64,000 nt of DNA from JAISFI01 sp031552335 (GTDB lineage: Bacteria > Bacteroidota > Bacteroidia > Bacteroidales > Azobacteroidaceae): the NCBI GenBank assembly GCA_031552335.1, contig JAVBMQ010000124.1, positions 1 to 64,000 on the forward strand, in the 5' to 3' direction. Each line of letters opens with the position of its first letter. The stretch's first letter is position 1. The notes below the pieces were generated by a model that saw nothing but the letters and a program-made list of their open reading frames with translations, was not told where the DNA came from and made no database searches. Made by a program: the position numbers and the translations under genes. This document shows, in pieces, positions 55,009 through 63,629 of this stretch.

Positions 55009-56556
55009 ATGAAACCAACTCTTATTTCCTGTCTCTTTTTCCTTTGCACCCTTTCTTTGAGTGCACAAAATAAAGATGCTCTGAAATACGCATCTTTTAT
55101 AGATTCAGTACAACTTCATACTTATCTGAGCCGTTTAGCCTCGGATGAGTTTGAAGGACGAAAAACCGGAACTGTAGGTGAAACCGTCAGCGCCTATTAT
55201 ATTGCAGATAAATTGCGGGGAATAGCTGTCCCTTCTGCTTGGGACAGTACTTATTTTCAGGGAATCTCCATGTATAAACAGGTTTATATTCCCAAGAAAT
55301 TTCAATTGGGAGATGCCAATTATACCAAAGATTATAGTTATTACAATGATTACGGACAACCGCTATCCATACAAACCGATCAGGTTTATTTTATTGGTTA
55401 TGGAGCTGTTTCTGATAGTTACAATGATCTGAAACCGGTAGGTGATATCCAGGGAAAAGTTGTATTAATGTTTAGTGGCGAGCCTTCTGACAAAGATGGG
55501 GTATCTTATATTTCCGGAGATAGGTACGGACAGAGTTACTGGCTGAGTAAAGTAAAGGAACAGAAACCTCAGGCAATTTTGTTAGTCAGTTATGATGGTT
55601 CTACTTACTATGATAATTATGCTTCCGGTAGCAGAGGATCTACCCAATACGAGCGCAAAGAAAGTAAAGATGTTCCGGTTGTAAATGTCAGTGAGATTCT
55701 GGCCAATAAGTTACTGGAATCATTGAAAAAAACAGTCAAGCAAATCAGGTATGAAATAGAAAAAACCGGCAAACCTCAATCTGTAATTATAAAAGAAACT
55801 GTTGAGATCGGCGGAGAACGAAAATATGATTTTGCAGATTCCAAAAATGTTGTAGGATTTGTAGAGGGAAGCGATCTGAAAGACGAATATATAGTGCTCA
55901 CTGCACACTATGATCACGAAGGGAAGTCTTATTACAGGGATGATATTTATAATGGAGCTGATGATAATGCCTCCGGAGTTTCGGCTTTGCTGGAAATTGC
56001 CAACGCTTTTGCTACGGCTAAGAAGGCTGGGAAAGGTACCCGGAGAAGCATCATTTTTCTGTTCACCACAGCAGAAGAATCAGGCATGTATGGCTCAGAT
56101 TATTACACAGAGTATCCTATATTTCCGCTTAAAAACACAAAAGCATGTATCAACTTAGACATGATCGGAAGAGTGAGTACTGATTATGAAAGTATCACCA
56201 ATGATTATGTATATCTGGTACATAATGAAAGAAGGAGCGGAGATTTGGCAGAAGTAACCAAAGAGGTTAGCAAAGGAGTTAAGTTGACAGTAGATTATTC
56301 TTATTCCGGATCCGGAGATAAAAATAATTTTTTCGGACGCTCGGATCAATATAACTTTGCAACTAAAGATGTTCCCTCAGTCTTGTTTACTTCCGGCATG
56401 CATGATGATTATCACAAAACCACAGATGATGTGGAGAGAATCAATTTCGGCGCATTGCAAAAACGTGCACAATTGGTGTTCCTTTTGACTTGGGAAGTGG
56501 CAAACAGAGAAAACGTGAAAATAGGAGTTGTTGACGTTAAAGGGATATCGGAATAA
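55009..56556 (+). CDS. M28-family zinc aminopeptidase (secreted)
   Basis: A 515-aa protein with a signal peptide (ends LSLSAQ). A PA-type insert (about 120-230) precedes the M28 catalytic core. The two-zinc ligands and catalytic Glu are all present: TAHYDHEG (His near 300), GADDNASG (Asp near 318), TAEESGMYGS (Glu pair near 354), LDMIGR (Asp near 383) and MHDDYHKTTDD (His near 467). It should be an active aminopeptidase working in the periplasm or outside the cell. It is convergent with folE, with only 14 bp between stop codons. Confidence 0.88.
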   Translation: MKPTLISCLFFLCTLSLSAQNKDALKYASFIDSVQLHTYLSRLASDEFEGRKTGTVGETVSAYYIADKLRGIAVPSAWDSTYFQGISMYKQVYIPKKFQLGDANYTKDYSYYNDYGQPLSIQTDQVYFIGYGAVSDSYNDLKPVGDIQGKVVLMFSGEPSDKDGVSYISGDRYGQSYWLSKVKEQKPQAILLVSYDGSTYYDNYASGSRGSTQYERKESKDVPVVNVSEILANKLLESLKKTVKQIRYEIEKTGKPQSVIIKETVEIGGERKYDFADSKNVVGFVEGSDLKDEYIVLTAHYDHEGKSYYRDDIYNGADDNASGVSALLEIANAFATAKKAGKGTRRSIIFLFTTAEESGMYGSDYYTEYPIFPLKNTKACINLDMIGRVSTDYESITNDYVYLVHNERRSGDLAEVTKEVSKGVKLTVDYSYSGSGDKNNFFGRSDQYNFATKDVPSVLFTSGMHDDYHKTTDDVERINFGALQKRAQLVFLLTWEVANRENVKIGVVDVKGISE

Positions 56557-56570
56557 GAAATATCAAATCC

Positions 56571-57155
56571 TTATTTTCTTTCCCGGATCAATAACATAAA
56601 TTCTTCCCGGGTTTTTGCCTGTGAAAATATACCGGTAAAATCGGAGGTAACAGTAATGGAGTTTTGTTTTTCAACTCCCCGCATCTGCATACACATGTGC
56701 TGGGCCTCAATCACAACCATCACTCCCAATGGATTCAATGTTTGTTGGATACATTCCTTGATTTGTGTTGTCAACCGTTCCTGTATCTGTAACCTGCGGG
56801 CAAAAACATCTACTACGCGGGGAATTTTACTCAGTCCGGTTACATATTGATTGGGGATATAAGCAATATGTGCTTTCCCGAAAAAAGGTAACATGTGATG
56901 TTCGCATAGAGAAAAGAAATCAATGTCCTTTACAACGACCATCTGTTTATAATCTTCTTTGAAGACAGCAGATCTTAGTATTTTCTCCGGATCCTGCCGA
57001 TAACCCTTTGTTAGAAACATCATTGCTTTGGCTACCCGCTCCGGGGTTTTTAGCAAACCTTCCCGTTCCGGGTCTTCACCCAATAAACCTAATACTTTGT
57101 GATAGCAAGAGGCAAGCTCTTCACGTTTCTGAATATCTTCCGGAGTCCATTCCAT
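56571..57155 (-). CDS. folE: GTP cyclohydrolase I
   Basis: A 194-aa protein of normal length. It catalyses the first step from GTP to dihydroneopterin triphosphate in folate/pterin synthesis. Motifs: ERLLKTPERVAKAM-like segment LLKTPERVAKAMMFL, the zinc site SLCEHHMLPFFGKAHIAYIP with Cys and His, GLSKIPRVVDVFARRLQIQERLT, and QHMCMQMRGVEKQNSITVTS with the second zinc Cys. All catalytic positions appear intact. The start lies 3 nt after the stop of the upstream SPOR gene, so the two are in one operon. Confidence 0.96.
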   Translation of the reverse strand: MEWTPEDIQKREELASCYHKVLGLLGEDPEREGLLKTPERVAKAMMFLTKGYRQDPEKILRSAVFKEDYKQMVVVKDIDFFSLCEHHMLPFFGKAHIAYIPNQYVTGLSKIPRVVDVFARRLQIQERLTTQIKECIQQTLNPLGVMVVIEAQHMCMQMRGVEKQNSITVTSDFTGIFSQAKTREEFMLLIRERK

Positions 57156-57158
57156 TTT

Positions 57159-57629
57159 TTAAGGGTTTACAGGGATTTTCACTTCATCTTTTACAATATA
57201 CATTTCTTTCTTTAGGGATGGCAGATCTTGTCCAATCTGTTTCATTAACAGGAAAGCTTCTTCGTGTGTACGGAAATCCCCTACACGTACCCGCCAGTAT
57301 GGAGCCTTGTATGTTACATAAGTAGGCACATCCGAAAAAGCATCATTTATGAGACTTTCCTTTTTGAAAGCTTCGGCTTTGGATGTCCGTTGTTCATTAC
57401 CCGAAAAAATCTGTACACGATATCCGCTGGTTTTGACGTAATCAACTTCTCCGGAAAGTAAAGCCTCATTTTTCTTTCCAATCAATTGATTGATTTCATA
57501 AGAAGCGTTGACTTTGATAATTCCTTCATATGGCACAGCTTCTTCCAGTGCATCCACAATCGAAGATTGAGCAGATACGGAGAAAATGCCAGACAGGAGG
57601 ATTGAAATGGATAGCAAAAAAGATTTCAT
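57159..57629 (-). CDS. SPOR-domain periplasmic protein
   Basis: A 156-aa protein with a signal peptide (ends IFSVSAQ), a short linker and a C-terminal SPOR domain (about 72-150; GYRVQIFSGNEQRTSKAEAF, then APYWRVRVGDFRTHEEAFLLM). SPOR domains bind septal peptidoglycan stripped of stem peptides. It lies between tpiA and folE and is separated from tpiA by a nested palindromic element. It has no catalytic domain. Confidence 0.85.
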   Translation of the reverse strand: MKSFLLSISILLSGIFSVSAQSSIVDALEEAVPYEGIIKVNASYEINQLIGKKNEALLSGEVDYVKTSGYRVQIFSGNEQRTSKAEAFKKESLINDAFSDVPTYVTYKAPYWRVRVGDFRTHEEAFLLMKQIGQDLPSLKKEMYIVKDEVKIPVNP

Positions 57630-57645
57630 GACCTGTTTTTTGAAA

Positions 57646-57911
57646 TTAAAAGCTAAGAATTAATTTTTTTAATTGATTATCCGCATGTTTCACCCCTAAG
57701 GCCAAAGGCCTTGGAACAATAGCATAGGCCAACGGCCTATGAGAAAAATATCTATACACAATTATTCGCCCTGAAAGGGCATTAGCAAATAATTTTCTAT
57801 TCATTTTAATAGGGCGTTGCCCTATCCTGATGCTTAAAGGCCTTTGGCCTTAGGGGTGAAACATGCAGATAATCATATTTTTTAATATATAAGCCAATTC
57901 TTAGCTTTTAA
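57646..57911. repeat. Nested palindromic element, copy 4 (tpiA-SPOR gap)
   Basis: An outer 16-bp pair (TTAAAAGCTAAGAATT at 57646-57661 with 57896-57911) encloses a 38-bp pair with one mismatch (57675-57712, GATTATCCGCATGTTTCACC, with 57837-57874) and inner AGCATAGGCC/TAGGGCGTTGCCCTAT modules. CGCATGTTTC and the TAGGGC-GTT-GCCTAT module recur in the copy at 33.5 kb. It nearly fills the 293-bp gap and has no ORF. Confidence 0.9.
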
Positions 57912-57922
57912 TTCTTAATTAA

Positions 57923-58678
57923 TTAAAACGCTTCAATAATCGGCATAAATTTATCAACACCCAAAGATGCTCCACCGATCAAACCTCCGTCTACATCGGG
58001 GTTTGCGAATAGTTCTTTGGCATTTCCTGCATTACAGCTTCCGCCGTATAGGATAGATGTTTCATTGGATACGGCAGCGCCATATTTATCAGTTAATACT
58101 TTGCGGATGAAAGCATGCATTTCCTGGGCTTGGTCGGAAGTTGCTGTTTTTCCTGTTCCGATAGCCCATACCGGTTCATAAGCCAATACGATCTTGCCGA
58201 AGTCAGCAGCAGAAAGATTGAACAAGCCACCTTCAATTTGTGATTTTACTACTTCAAAATGTTTGTTGGCTTCTCTTTCTTCCAATACTTCACCGATACA
58301 GAAAATAGGAGTCAGGTTATTCGCTAAAGCCAATAATACTTTTTCTTTCAGGATTGCATCTGTTTCTCCGTAATAAGCACGGCGTTCAGAGTGGCCCAAA
58401 ATTACATATTTAGCGCCTGTTGATGCTACCATAGCTGCAGAAACTTCACCTGTATAAGCACCGGAAACTTTGTCGGCACAGTTTTGAGCAGAAACAGCGA
58501 TTTTATTTGTGTCGATAGCGGCGGCTATAGATGCTAAATGAATGAATGGAGTACCGATAACAACCTCACAATTGACGCTTTTTCCTTCCAAAGCTTTTTC
58601 CAAATCTTTTGCCAATGACAAACCTTCCTGTAAGGTATTGTTCATTTTCCAGTTTCCTGCAACAATATTTTTTCTCAT
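57923..58678 (-). CDS. tpiA: Triosephosphate isomerase
   Basis: A 251-aa protein of standard length that interconverts dihydroxyacetone phosphate and glyceraldehyde-3-phosphate. Motifs: AGNWKMN with the active-site Lys, ILGHSERRAYYGE with the catalytic His, LAYEPVWAIGTGKTA with the catalytic Glu and flexible loop 6, and YGGSCNAGNAKEL with GGLIGGASL for phosphate binding. The start lies 40 bp after the DoxX-gene stop, consistent with one minus-strand operon. Confidence 0.97.
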   Translation of the reverse strand: MRKNIVAGNWKMNNTLQEGLSLAKDLEKALEGKSVNCEVVIGTPFIHLASIAAAIDTNKIAVSAQNCADKVSGAYTGEVSAAMVASTGAKYVILGHSERRAYYGETDAILKEKVLLALANNLTPIFCIGEVLEEREANKHFEVVKSQIEGGLFNLSAADFGKIVLAYEPVWAIGTGKTATSDQAQEMHAFIRKVLTDKYGAAVSNETSILYGGSCNAGNAKELFANPDVDGGLIGGASLGVDKFMPIIEAF

Positions 58679-58718
58679 TTTGTAAATAAATTATTATATG
58701 GTAAATAAAAAATAATCA

Positions 58719-59969
58719 TCACTTGGGGTTGTTCTTCTTTTTTCCGTCTGCAAAATAAAGCAGTATTAATGGAACAAAGAATAGCAATGCTATAAAAAAT
58801 ACTTTTTGAGTTCCTTTGGCCGGTTGTATTATTCCCATAGGAGATTCATCCAAAGGTATCAGCAGTTCATCATTTTCCGGAATGTTGGTGTTGCTCCATT
58901 TGTTATAGACAGTTCCGTTTTTCAGGAGCATTAAACCCGGATTGGAACGAATGATTGTTTTTATCGTAGTTTCGTCTGCTGTGCAGATGGAATATTCCGC
59001 TCCGGTATTGTTGACCCATTCGGTAATGACATCCGGACTGGAGGCGCAGATGCAATAAAATTTGTATCCATGTTGCAATGAATAATCATATATTTCATTG
59101 ATACGGTCTACATTGGATTCCTCAGCTTTTTCCAGTTTGGGAGAAAACAACAGGAAGGTATAATTTGCGTCAGTCAATATGTCTTCCGTAATGTCAACTC
59201 CATCGGCAGTGGTGATGTTGAAATCGTGAATGGGCGGCTGATACCCTTTAATCACTATATTTTTAGCATCTACAAATGTCCAGGTGGAATCACTCATAGG
59301 AGCTTCTTCTAATGAAAATTCCTTTTGTACTCCCCCCTTTTCATAAATAAAAGTAGTGATGTCCCTGTCGGCTGGCATTCCTTCCGGAATAATCATTTTA
59401 TCGGGAAGATGGGTGCCGATCTTATAGGGCCTGAAATCCAGGATCGGTAAATTTTTGTAACAATAGAACGAAACAGCCAGGATAAACAGGTAAGTATATA
59501 GCATGACCAGCCAGTTCATTTTGTATATAAAGATTGTCTGCATCTTTTTATACCACATAAACAGAACAATGGTAGCTGCCAGTAATACAAGATTTTTGAA
59601 AAAAGTCTGCCAATTGGAAATGACCCAGGCATCGCCGAAACATCCGCAATCTGATACCGGATTGGCAATTGCCAGATATAGTGTCAATGGAGTCATGAAA
59701 CACATGAACAATAAGCAGAGAATGGTTGTAAACCGTCTGAATACTGCTAGTAAAATGCAAACTCCAAGCGTAAATTCTAAGGCAGACAGAACGAATGAGG
59801 AAGGTAATGAAAAAAGTCCTAACCAGTCGAAACCAAAAGCCGCAAAATAATCCTGAAATTTGTAGGCAGATCCCAATGGATCTACAGCTTTTACAAATCC
59901 AGAGAAAATGAATGTCATACCGATCAGTACCCGGCAGATTTCAACGCTTATTTTTTTCATTTTTTCCAT
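58719..59969 (-). CDS. DoxX/MauE-like membrane protein (BT_3928-type family)
   Basis: A 416-aa protein. The N-terminal half has four hydrophobic helices of DoxX/MauE type (GMTFIFSGFVKAVDPLGSAYKF; FTLGVCILLAVF), including SDCGCFGD near residue 108, a cysteine pair typical of the MauE-like group. A further helix near 155-172 leads to a soluble region (about 185-385) and a last helix with IALLFFVPLILLYFA before a Lys/Asn tail. I recall this family next to tpiA and DUF1599 in Bacteroides, where it is named after a B. thetaiotaomicron locus. Function unknown; a role in envelope redox is possible. Confidence 0.8.
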   Translation of the reverse strand: MEKMKKISVEICRVLIGMTFIFSGFVKAVDPLGSAYKFQDYFAAFGFDWLGLFSLPSSFVLSALEFTLGVCILLAVFRRFTTILCLLFMCFMTPLTLYLAIANPVSDCGCFGDAWVISNWQTFFKNLVLLAATIVLFMWYKKMQTIFIYKMNWLVMLYTYLFILAVSFYCYKNLPILDFRPYKIGTHLPDKMIIPEGMPADRDITTFIYEKGGVQKEFSLEEAPMSDSTWTFVDAKNIVIKGYQPPIHDFNITTADGVDITEDILTDANYTFLLFSPKLEKAEESNVDRINEIYDYSLQHGYKFYCICASSPDVITEWVNNTGAEYSICTADETTIKTIIRSNPGLMLLKNGTVYNKWSNTNIPENDELLIPLDESPMGIIQPAKGTQKVFFIALLFFVPLILLYFADGKKKNNPK

Positions 59970-59979
59970 ATTGCAAGTT

Positions 59980-60522
59980 TTATGATTCTTCGAATGTCAG
60001 TTTGATAAGTCCGAATAAAGCATAATTAACCATATCCATATAGTTGGCATCGATGCCTTCCGAAATGATGGTTTGACCTTTGTTCTCTTCGATTTGTTTG
60101 GTCCTGTATATTTTTGTCAGGATGAGGTCTGTATAGGAACTGATACGCATACTGCGCCAGGCTTCGTCATAGTCATGGTTTTTTGCATACATCAGCTCTT
60201 TGGTACTGTTCATATGATAATCATACAATTCCAATGCATCTTCGTTGGACATATCTATCTTATCAGAAAAACCTTTTTCCAATTGGATCAGTCCGACAAT
60301 ACCATAATTGGCAATGCCTATAAACTCGGGTTTGATTCCTTCATCAATCAAACTCATTCCTTTTGTCTCAAGGCTTCGTATGCGATTGGCCTTGATAAAT
60401 ATTTGATCTGTAATGGATTGTGGGCGCATGATGCGCCACGAAGAGCCGTAATCCTTGAGTTTTTTCTCAAATACATCCCGGCAATAAGCGATCACCTGAT
60501 CGAATTGTTCTTTTGTATTCAT
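59980..60522 (-). CDS. DUF1599 protein, tandem repeat of one domain
   Basis: A 180-aa cytoplasmic protein with two copies of one motif. Copy 1 reads YGSSWRIMRPQSITDQIFIK and later GIANYGIVGLIQLEKG; copy 2 reads HDYDEAWRSMRISSYTDLILTK and later DMVNYALFGLIKL. This is the DUF1599 pattern. It lies 10 nt upstream of the DoxX gene. Biochemical role unknown; no enzyme motif was seen. Confidence 0.85.
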   Translation of the reverse strand: MNTKEQFDQVIAYCRDVFEKKLKDYGSSWRIMRPQSITDQIFIKANRIRSLETKGMSLIDEGIKPEFIGIANYGIVGLIQLEKGFSDKIDMSNEDALELYDYHMNSTKELMYAKNHDYDEAWRSMRISSYTDLILTKIYRTKQIEENKGQTIISEGIDANYMDMVNYALFGLIKLTFEES

Positions 60523-60557
60523 GCCAAACTGTATAGGCTGGCAAAGGTAGACAATTT

Positions 60558-61565
60558 TTACGAGCAGCGCAATGTTTTTCCTGCCCGAATCTTTGTTTTT
60601 GAGGAAATATTATTCAATTTACACAATTGGTTGATAGACATTCCGTATTTTCTTGCAATTGAACCCAATGTTTCTCCTGATTTGATCCGGTGGTAAACAA
60701 TTTTACCTTTTCCTTTGGTGGTGTATTTGTTTTCGGATACCTTACCTTTTTCAAAAACATATGCATCCTGATGTGCCACTTTATTACTAAAGTCAAACAT
60801 GTCGGCAGGATTGATAGCTATACCAAAGAAACGGGTTTCGAAATGAAGGTGAGGACCAGTAGAACGACCTGTATTCCCGCCCAGAGCGATAGGATCTCCT
60901 GCACGCACAATCTGGTCTTCTTCCACTAAAAATTGAGAAAGGTGACCATACACGGTTTCTAATCCATTTGTATGTCTTAATATGATAAAATAACCATATC
61001 CTTTTTTCAAACCTTCCAATCGTTTTACCCTGACTTTTCCATCACAAACGGCGCGAACGGTATCTCCTACTTCAAGATCCAGGTCAATACCTTTGTGCAT
61101 CCGTCTTCCTCTCGGGCCGAATTTAGAGTTGACTTTAATGTTTTCATGATCAAGCGGCATCACGGTTGACGATAAATCAATAGAGAATTTCTCCGGCATG
61201 TTCAATGAACTGTAAGGATTTACAGTGTGATTGTCCCAGACTTGATATAACTCATCTGCAGGAAATAATAAATCTTCGTCTTCAAACTCATCTTCCAGAG
61301 CCAATGAATCAATGATGGCAATTTCTCTGTTAAGAGGTGCATGTTCTGCCGTCAAAAGTGGCTTAGGCTTTTCAATCTTCATATTCTTAGACGCTGTACC
61401 TGTGATCAGGGCGGCCTTAGCTATATTTTGTTCAGGAGAGGATTCTTTGTTAATGGGGGTACTGGCTGATACTTCATTGATTGAGGCGAAAGATATGAGG
61501 GAAAATGCTCCTATTATCAGGTTGTATTTGTTATAAAACAGATTTTTTATGCTTTTTCTTTCCAT
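60558..61565 (-). CDS. M23 peptidase with C-terminal LysM domain
   Basis: A 335-aa protein from the ATG at 61565, chosen because it begins a signal-like segment (LIIGAFSLISFASINEVSA) and does not overlap ndk; an upstream ATG at 61631 would overlap ndk by about 60 bp. The LytM/M23 domain (about 145-265) keeps the zinc ligands: RRMHKGIDLDLE (His, Asp) and TGPHLHFETR (His-x-His). A LysM domain (about 290-335; IKSGETLGSIARKYGMSINQ) binds peptidoglycan. It should be an active endopeptidase acting on the cell wall in the periplasm. Confidence 0.88.
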   Translation of the reverse strand: MERKSIKNLFYNKYNLIIGAFSLISFASINEVSASTPINKESSPEQNIAKAALITGTASKNMKIEKPKPLLTAEHAPLNREIAIIDSLALEDEFEDEDLLFPADELYQVWDNHTVNPYSSLNMPEKFSIDLSSTVMPLDHENIKVNSKFGPRGRRMHKGIDLDLEVGDTVRAVCDGKVRVKRLEGLKKGYGYFIILRHTNGLETVYGHLSQFLVEEDQIVRAGDPIALGGNTGRSTGPHLHFETRFFGIAINPADMFDFSNKVAHQDAYVFEKGKVSENKYTTKGKGKIVYHRIKSGETLGSIARKYGMSINQLCKLNNISSKTKIRAGKTLRCS

Positions 61566-61569
61566 GTTT

Positions 61570-62031
61570 TTAAATTTCATCACTGGCATAAATGTTAGAC
61601 AATAAACTTTGTTCGTAATTATAAATTTCATGTGGTTCGAAGAATCTGCTGATTTCTTTTTGCGCAGTTTCTATAGAGTCAGAGGTGTGTACAATATTTT
61701 CCTGAGTGCTGATACTATAATCTCCACGGATAGTACCTGGTTGAGCATTCCTGCCATTGGTCGCTCCTGTAATGGCGCGGACCACCTGTACGGCATCCAC
61801 TCCTTGCCAGCAACAAACAATAACCGGACAACGACGCATTCCGTCTTTTACCCTTTGAAAAAAAGGTTTGGCAGATAAATGCGCATAATGCTCGCTCAAA
61901 ATTTCATCAGAAAGCCATACCATTTTCATTCCCACCAATAACAATCCTTTACGTTCAAACCTGTTCGTAATTTCTCCGATCAGGCCTCTTTGAATTGTAC
62001 ACGGCTTAAGAATAACCAACGTTTGCTCCAT
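61570..62031 (-). CDS. ndk: Nucleoside diphosphate kinase
   Basis: A 153-aa protein of normal length that transfers phosphate between nucleoside tri- and diphosphates. Motifs: LVILKPCTIQRGLIGEI at the N-terminus, HYAHLSAKPFF, GATNGRNAQPGTIRGDYS and the active-site ENIVHTSDS with the phospho-His. The residue after His is Thr, where most family members have Gly or Ala. It lies next to the M23 gene on the same strand. Confidence 0.95.
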   Translation of the reverse strand: MEQTLVILKPCTIQRGLIGEITNRFERKGLLLVGMKMVWLSDEILSEHYAHLSAKPFFQRVKDGMRRCPVIVCCWQGVDAVQVVRAITGATNGRNAQPGTIRGDYSISTQENIVHTSDSIETAQKEISRFFEPHEIYNYEQSLLSNIYASDEI

Positions 62032-62206
62032 TAAAAAATAGTTAATAAATCAGAAAAAATATTGTTCAACTTTTTTTTATTTTCAAAGAAAGGCCATTTG
62101 AGAAGAAAATCAAAGAAAATGGAGTTAAAAAAATTATGGCTTTCTAAAGGTTAACTAAATAAATTTAATAACTAATTGAAAATCAGATAATTATAAAAAT
62201 TATGTT

Positions 62207-63484
62207 TTACAACATAAAATTGAACTTAACCAGAACTTTATCAATTCGTTGTCCATCCATGTCTGCAACCTCAAATTCAAAGTCTTTCCATTTAAAACCT
62301 TCCCCTTCCAGAGGAATGTGTTCCAAATGATCAAGGACAAATCCCGCTAAAATATCAAATTTTTCAGCTTCTTCTTCCGCTTTATCGAGATAATCGAAAT
62401 AGTCGAGGAATTCATAAAATGATATTTTTGCATTGACCCAATATGAACCATCTGTTCTGTGTATGATGTCTTTTTCTTCCGTATCATCCACCTCAGGCAT
62501 GTCACCAACGATTGCTTCAAAGATATTTTTTAGCGTGACCATTCCCTGTAAAGAGCCATATTCATCTATGACAAAGCAAGTATGGATACCTTTCTTTTTA
62601 AACAGTTCCATGACCTTATATGCCGAATTATTTTCAGGAACGAAAAGAGCAGGTCTGGCCAATTCTTTCCAGGTAAAGTGTTCTTTTGAAGAAAACAAAT
62701 CCTTAGTCCTGACAATGCCAATGACCCGGTCTATATTTTCTTCACAAAGGGGATAAACCGAGCGGGGATTTTGCCTGATATAATTGGTAGCATCCTGAGC
62801 AGACATCGACGTGTAGAGGCAATCGATATCATTTCGATGTGTCATCAGAGACGTAATATTCCGGTCGCCCAGATGAAATACCCTTTCAATGATTTCCTGT
62901 TCGGCCACCTCGATTTCTCCATGTTCGGCGCTTTCCTGTATAATCGCTTTGATTTCTTCTTCAGTAACAATGGTATTATTGTTTTTTATATGGAACAATT
63001 TAGCTAATAATTGAGTAGAACTACTCAATATCCAGGCAAAAGGATAAATGATTTTATTTAAAACATTCATCACCGGAAGCATTTTCTTTGCAATCTTTTC
63101 CGGTTGTGTTAATCCCAGTCGTTTGGGTAATAATTCTCCCAGTATCAGTGTGAAGTAAGTTACTACAATCACAATGATCGTTGTAGCCAGCGGTTTAGCC
63201 CATCCGGCTATGGACGGAAATTGTTGAAAAATTTTCGTTAAATCTTTCTCTGCACTTTCTCCGGAAAAAATCCCTGTGAGAATTCCGATCAGGGTAATCC
63301 CGATTTGAATCGTCGATAGAAATTTGTCAGGCTCATTCAATAATTTCAATGTCCGTTGGGCCGATTTGTTTCCTTTATTAGCCTGGGCTTCCAACTTGGT
63401 TTTCCGGGAAGAAACCATGGCCATTTCGGTCATGGACAGCAGACCGTTTAGTAGTATCAATCCTAAAATAATCAAAAGTTCCAT
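62207..63484 (-). CDS. CNNM/CorC-type hemolysin-family membrane protein
   Basis: A 425-aa protein: DUF21 membrane domain (about 1-185; LILLNGLLSMTEMAMVSSRKTKLEAQ), a pair of CBS domains (about 205-330; TSLMTHRNDIDCLYTSMS and CFVIDEYGSLQGMVTLKNIFEAIVGD) and a C-terminal CorC_HlyC domain (about 345-420, beginning DGSYWVNAKISFYEF). Such proteins are linked with magnesium/cobalt export. It is separated from recG by an inverted heptamer array. Confidence 0.9.
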   Translation of the reverse strand: MELLIILGLILLNGLLSMTEMAMVSSRKTKLEAQANKGNKSAQRTLKLLNEPDKFLSTIQIGITLIGILTGIFSGESAEKDLTKIFQQFPSIAGWAKPLATTIIVIVVTYFTLILGELLPKRLGLTQPEKIAKKMLPVMNVLNKIIYPFAWILSSSTQLLAKLFHIKNNNTIVTEEEIKAIIQESAEHGEIEVAEQEIIERVFHLGDRNITSLMTHRNDIDCLYTSMSAQDATNYIRQNPRSVYPLCEENIDRVIGIVRTKDLFSSKEHFTWKELARPALFVPENNSAYKVMELFKKKGIHTCFVIDEYGSLQGMVTLKNIFEAIVGDMPEVDDTEEKDIIHRTDGSYWVNAKISFYEFLDYFDYLDKAEEEAEKFDILAGFVLDHLEHIPLEGEGFKWKDFEFEVADMDGQRIDKVLVKFNFML

Positions 63485-63493
63485 AGTCTATTT

Positions 63494-63624
63494 TAATTAC
63501 GAATTACGAATTACGAATTGCGAATTACGAATGAGAAATTAGTTTTGCTTAAAAATGAACTTTGTTTTTTTGTTTATAATGCATCACTTTTAATTCGTAA
63601 TTCGTAATTTTTAATTCGTAATTT
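63494..63624. repeat. Inverted heptamer array (GAATTAC / GTAATTC)
   Basis: About five direct units of ATTACGA (63494-63531, one variant) face several complementary units (63589-63624) with a 57-nt spacer. It lies between recG and the CNNM gene and resembles the arrays at 223-299 and 1711-1797 in layout, with a different unit. Confidence 0.8.
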
Positions 63625-63629
63625 AAAAG

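Noticed and set aside
60073..60696. 207-aa plus-strand ORF opposite DUF1599 and the M23 gene
   Set aside because: It lies antisense to two well supported genes and its composition is that of a shadow frame (rich in Phe, Ile, His).
61566..61631. Upstream start for the M23 gene
   Set aside because: It would overlap ndk by about 60 bp and move the signal peptide inward; the ATG at 61565 gives a normal exported protein.
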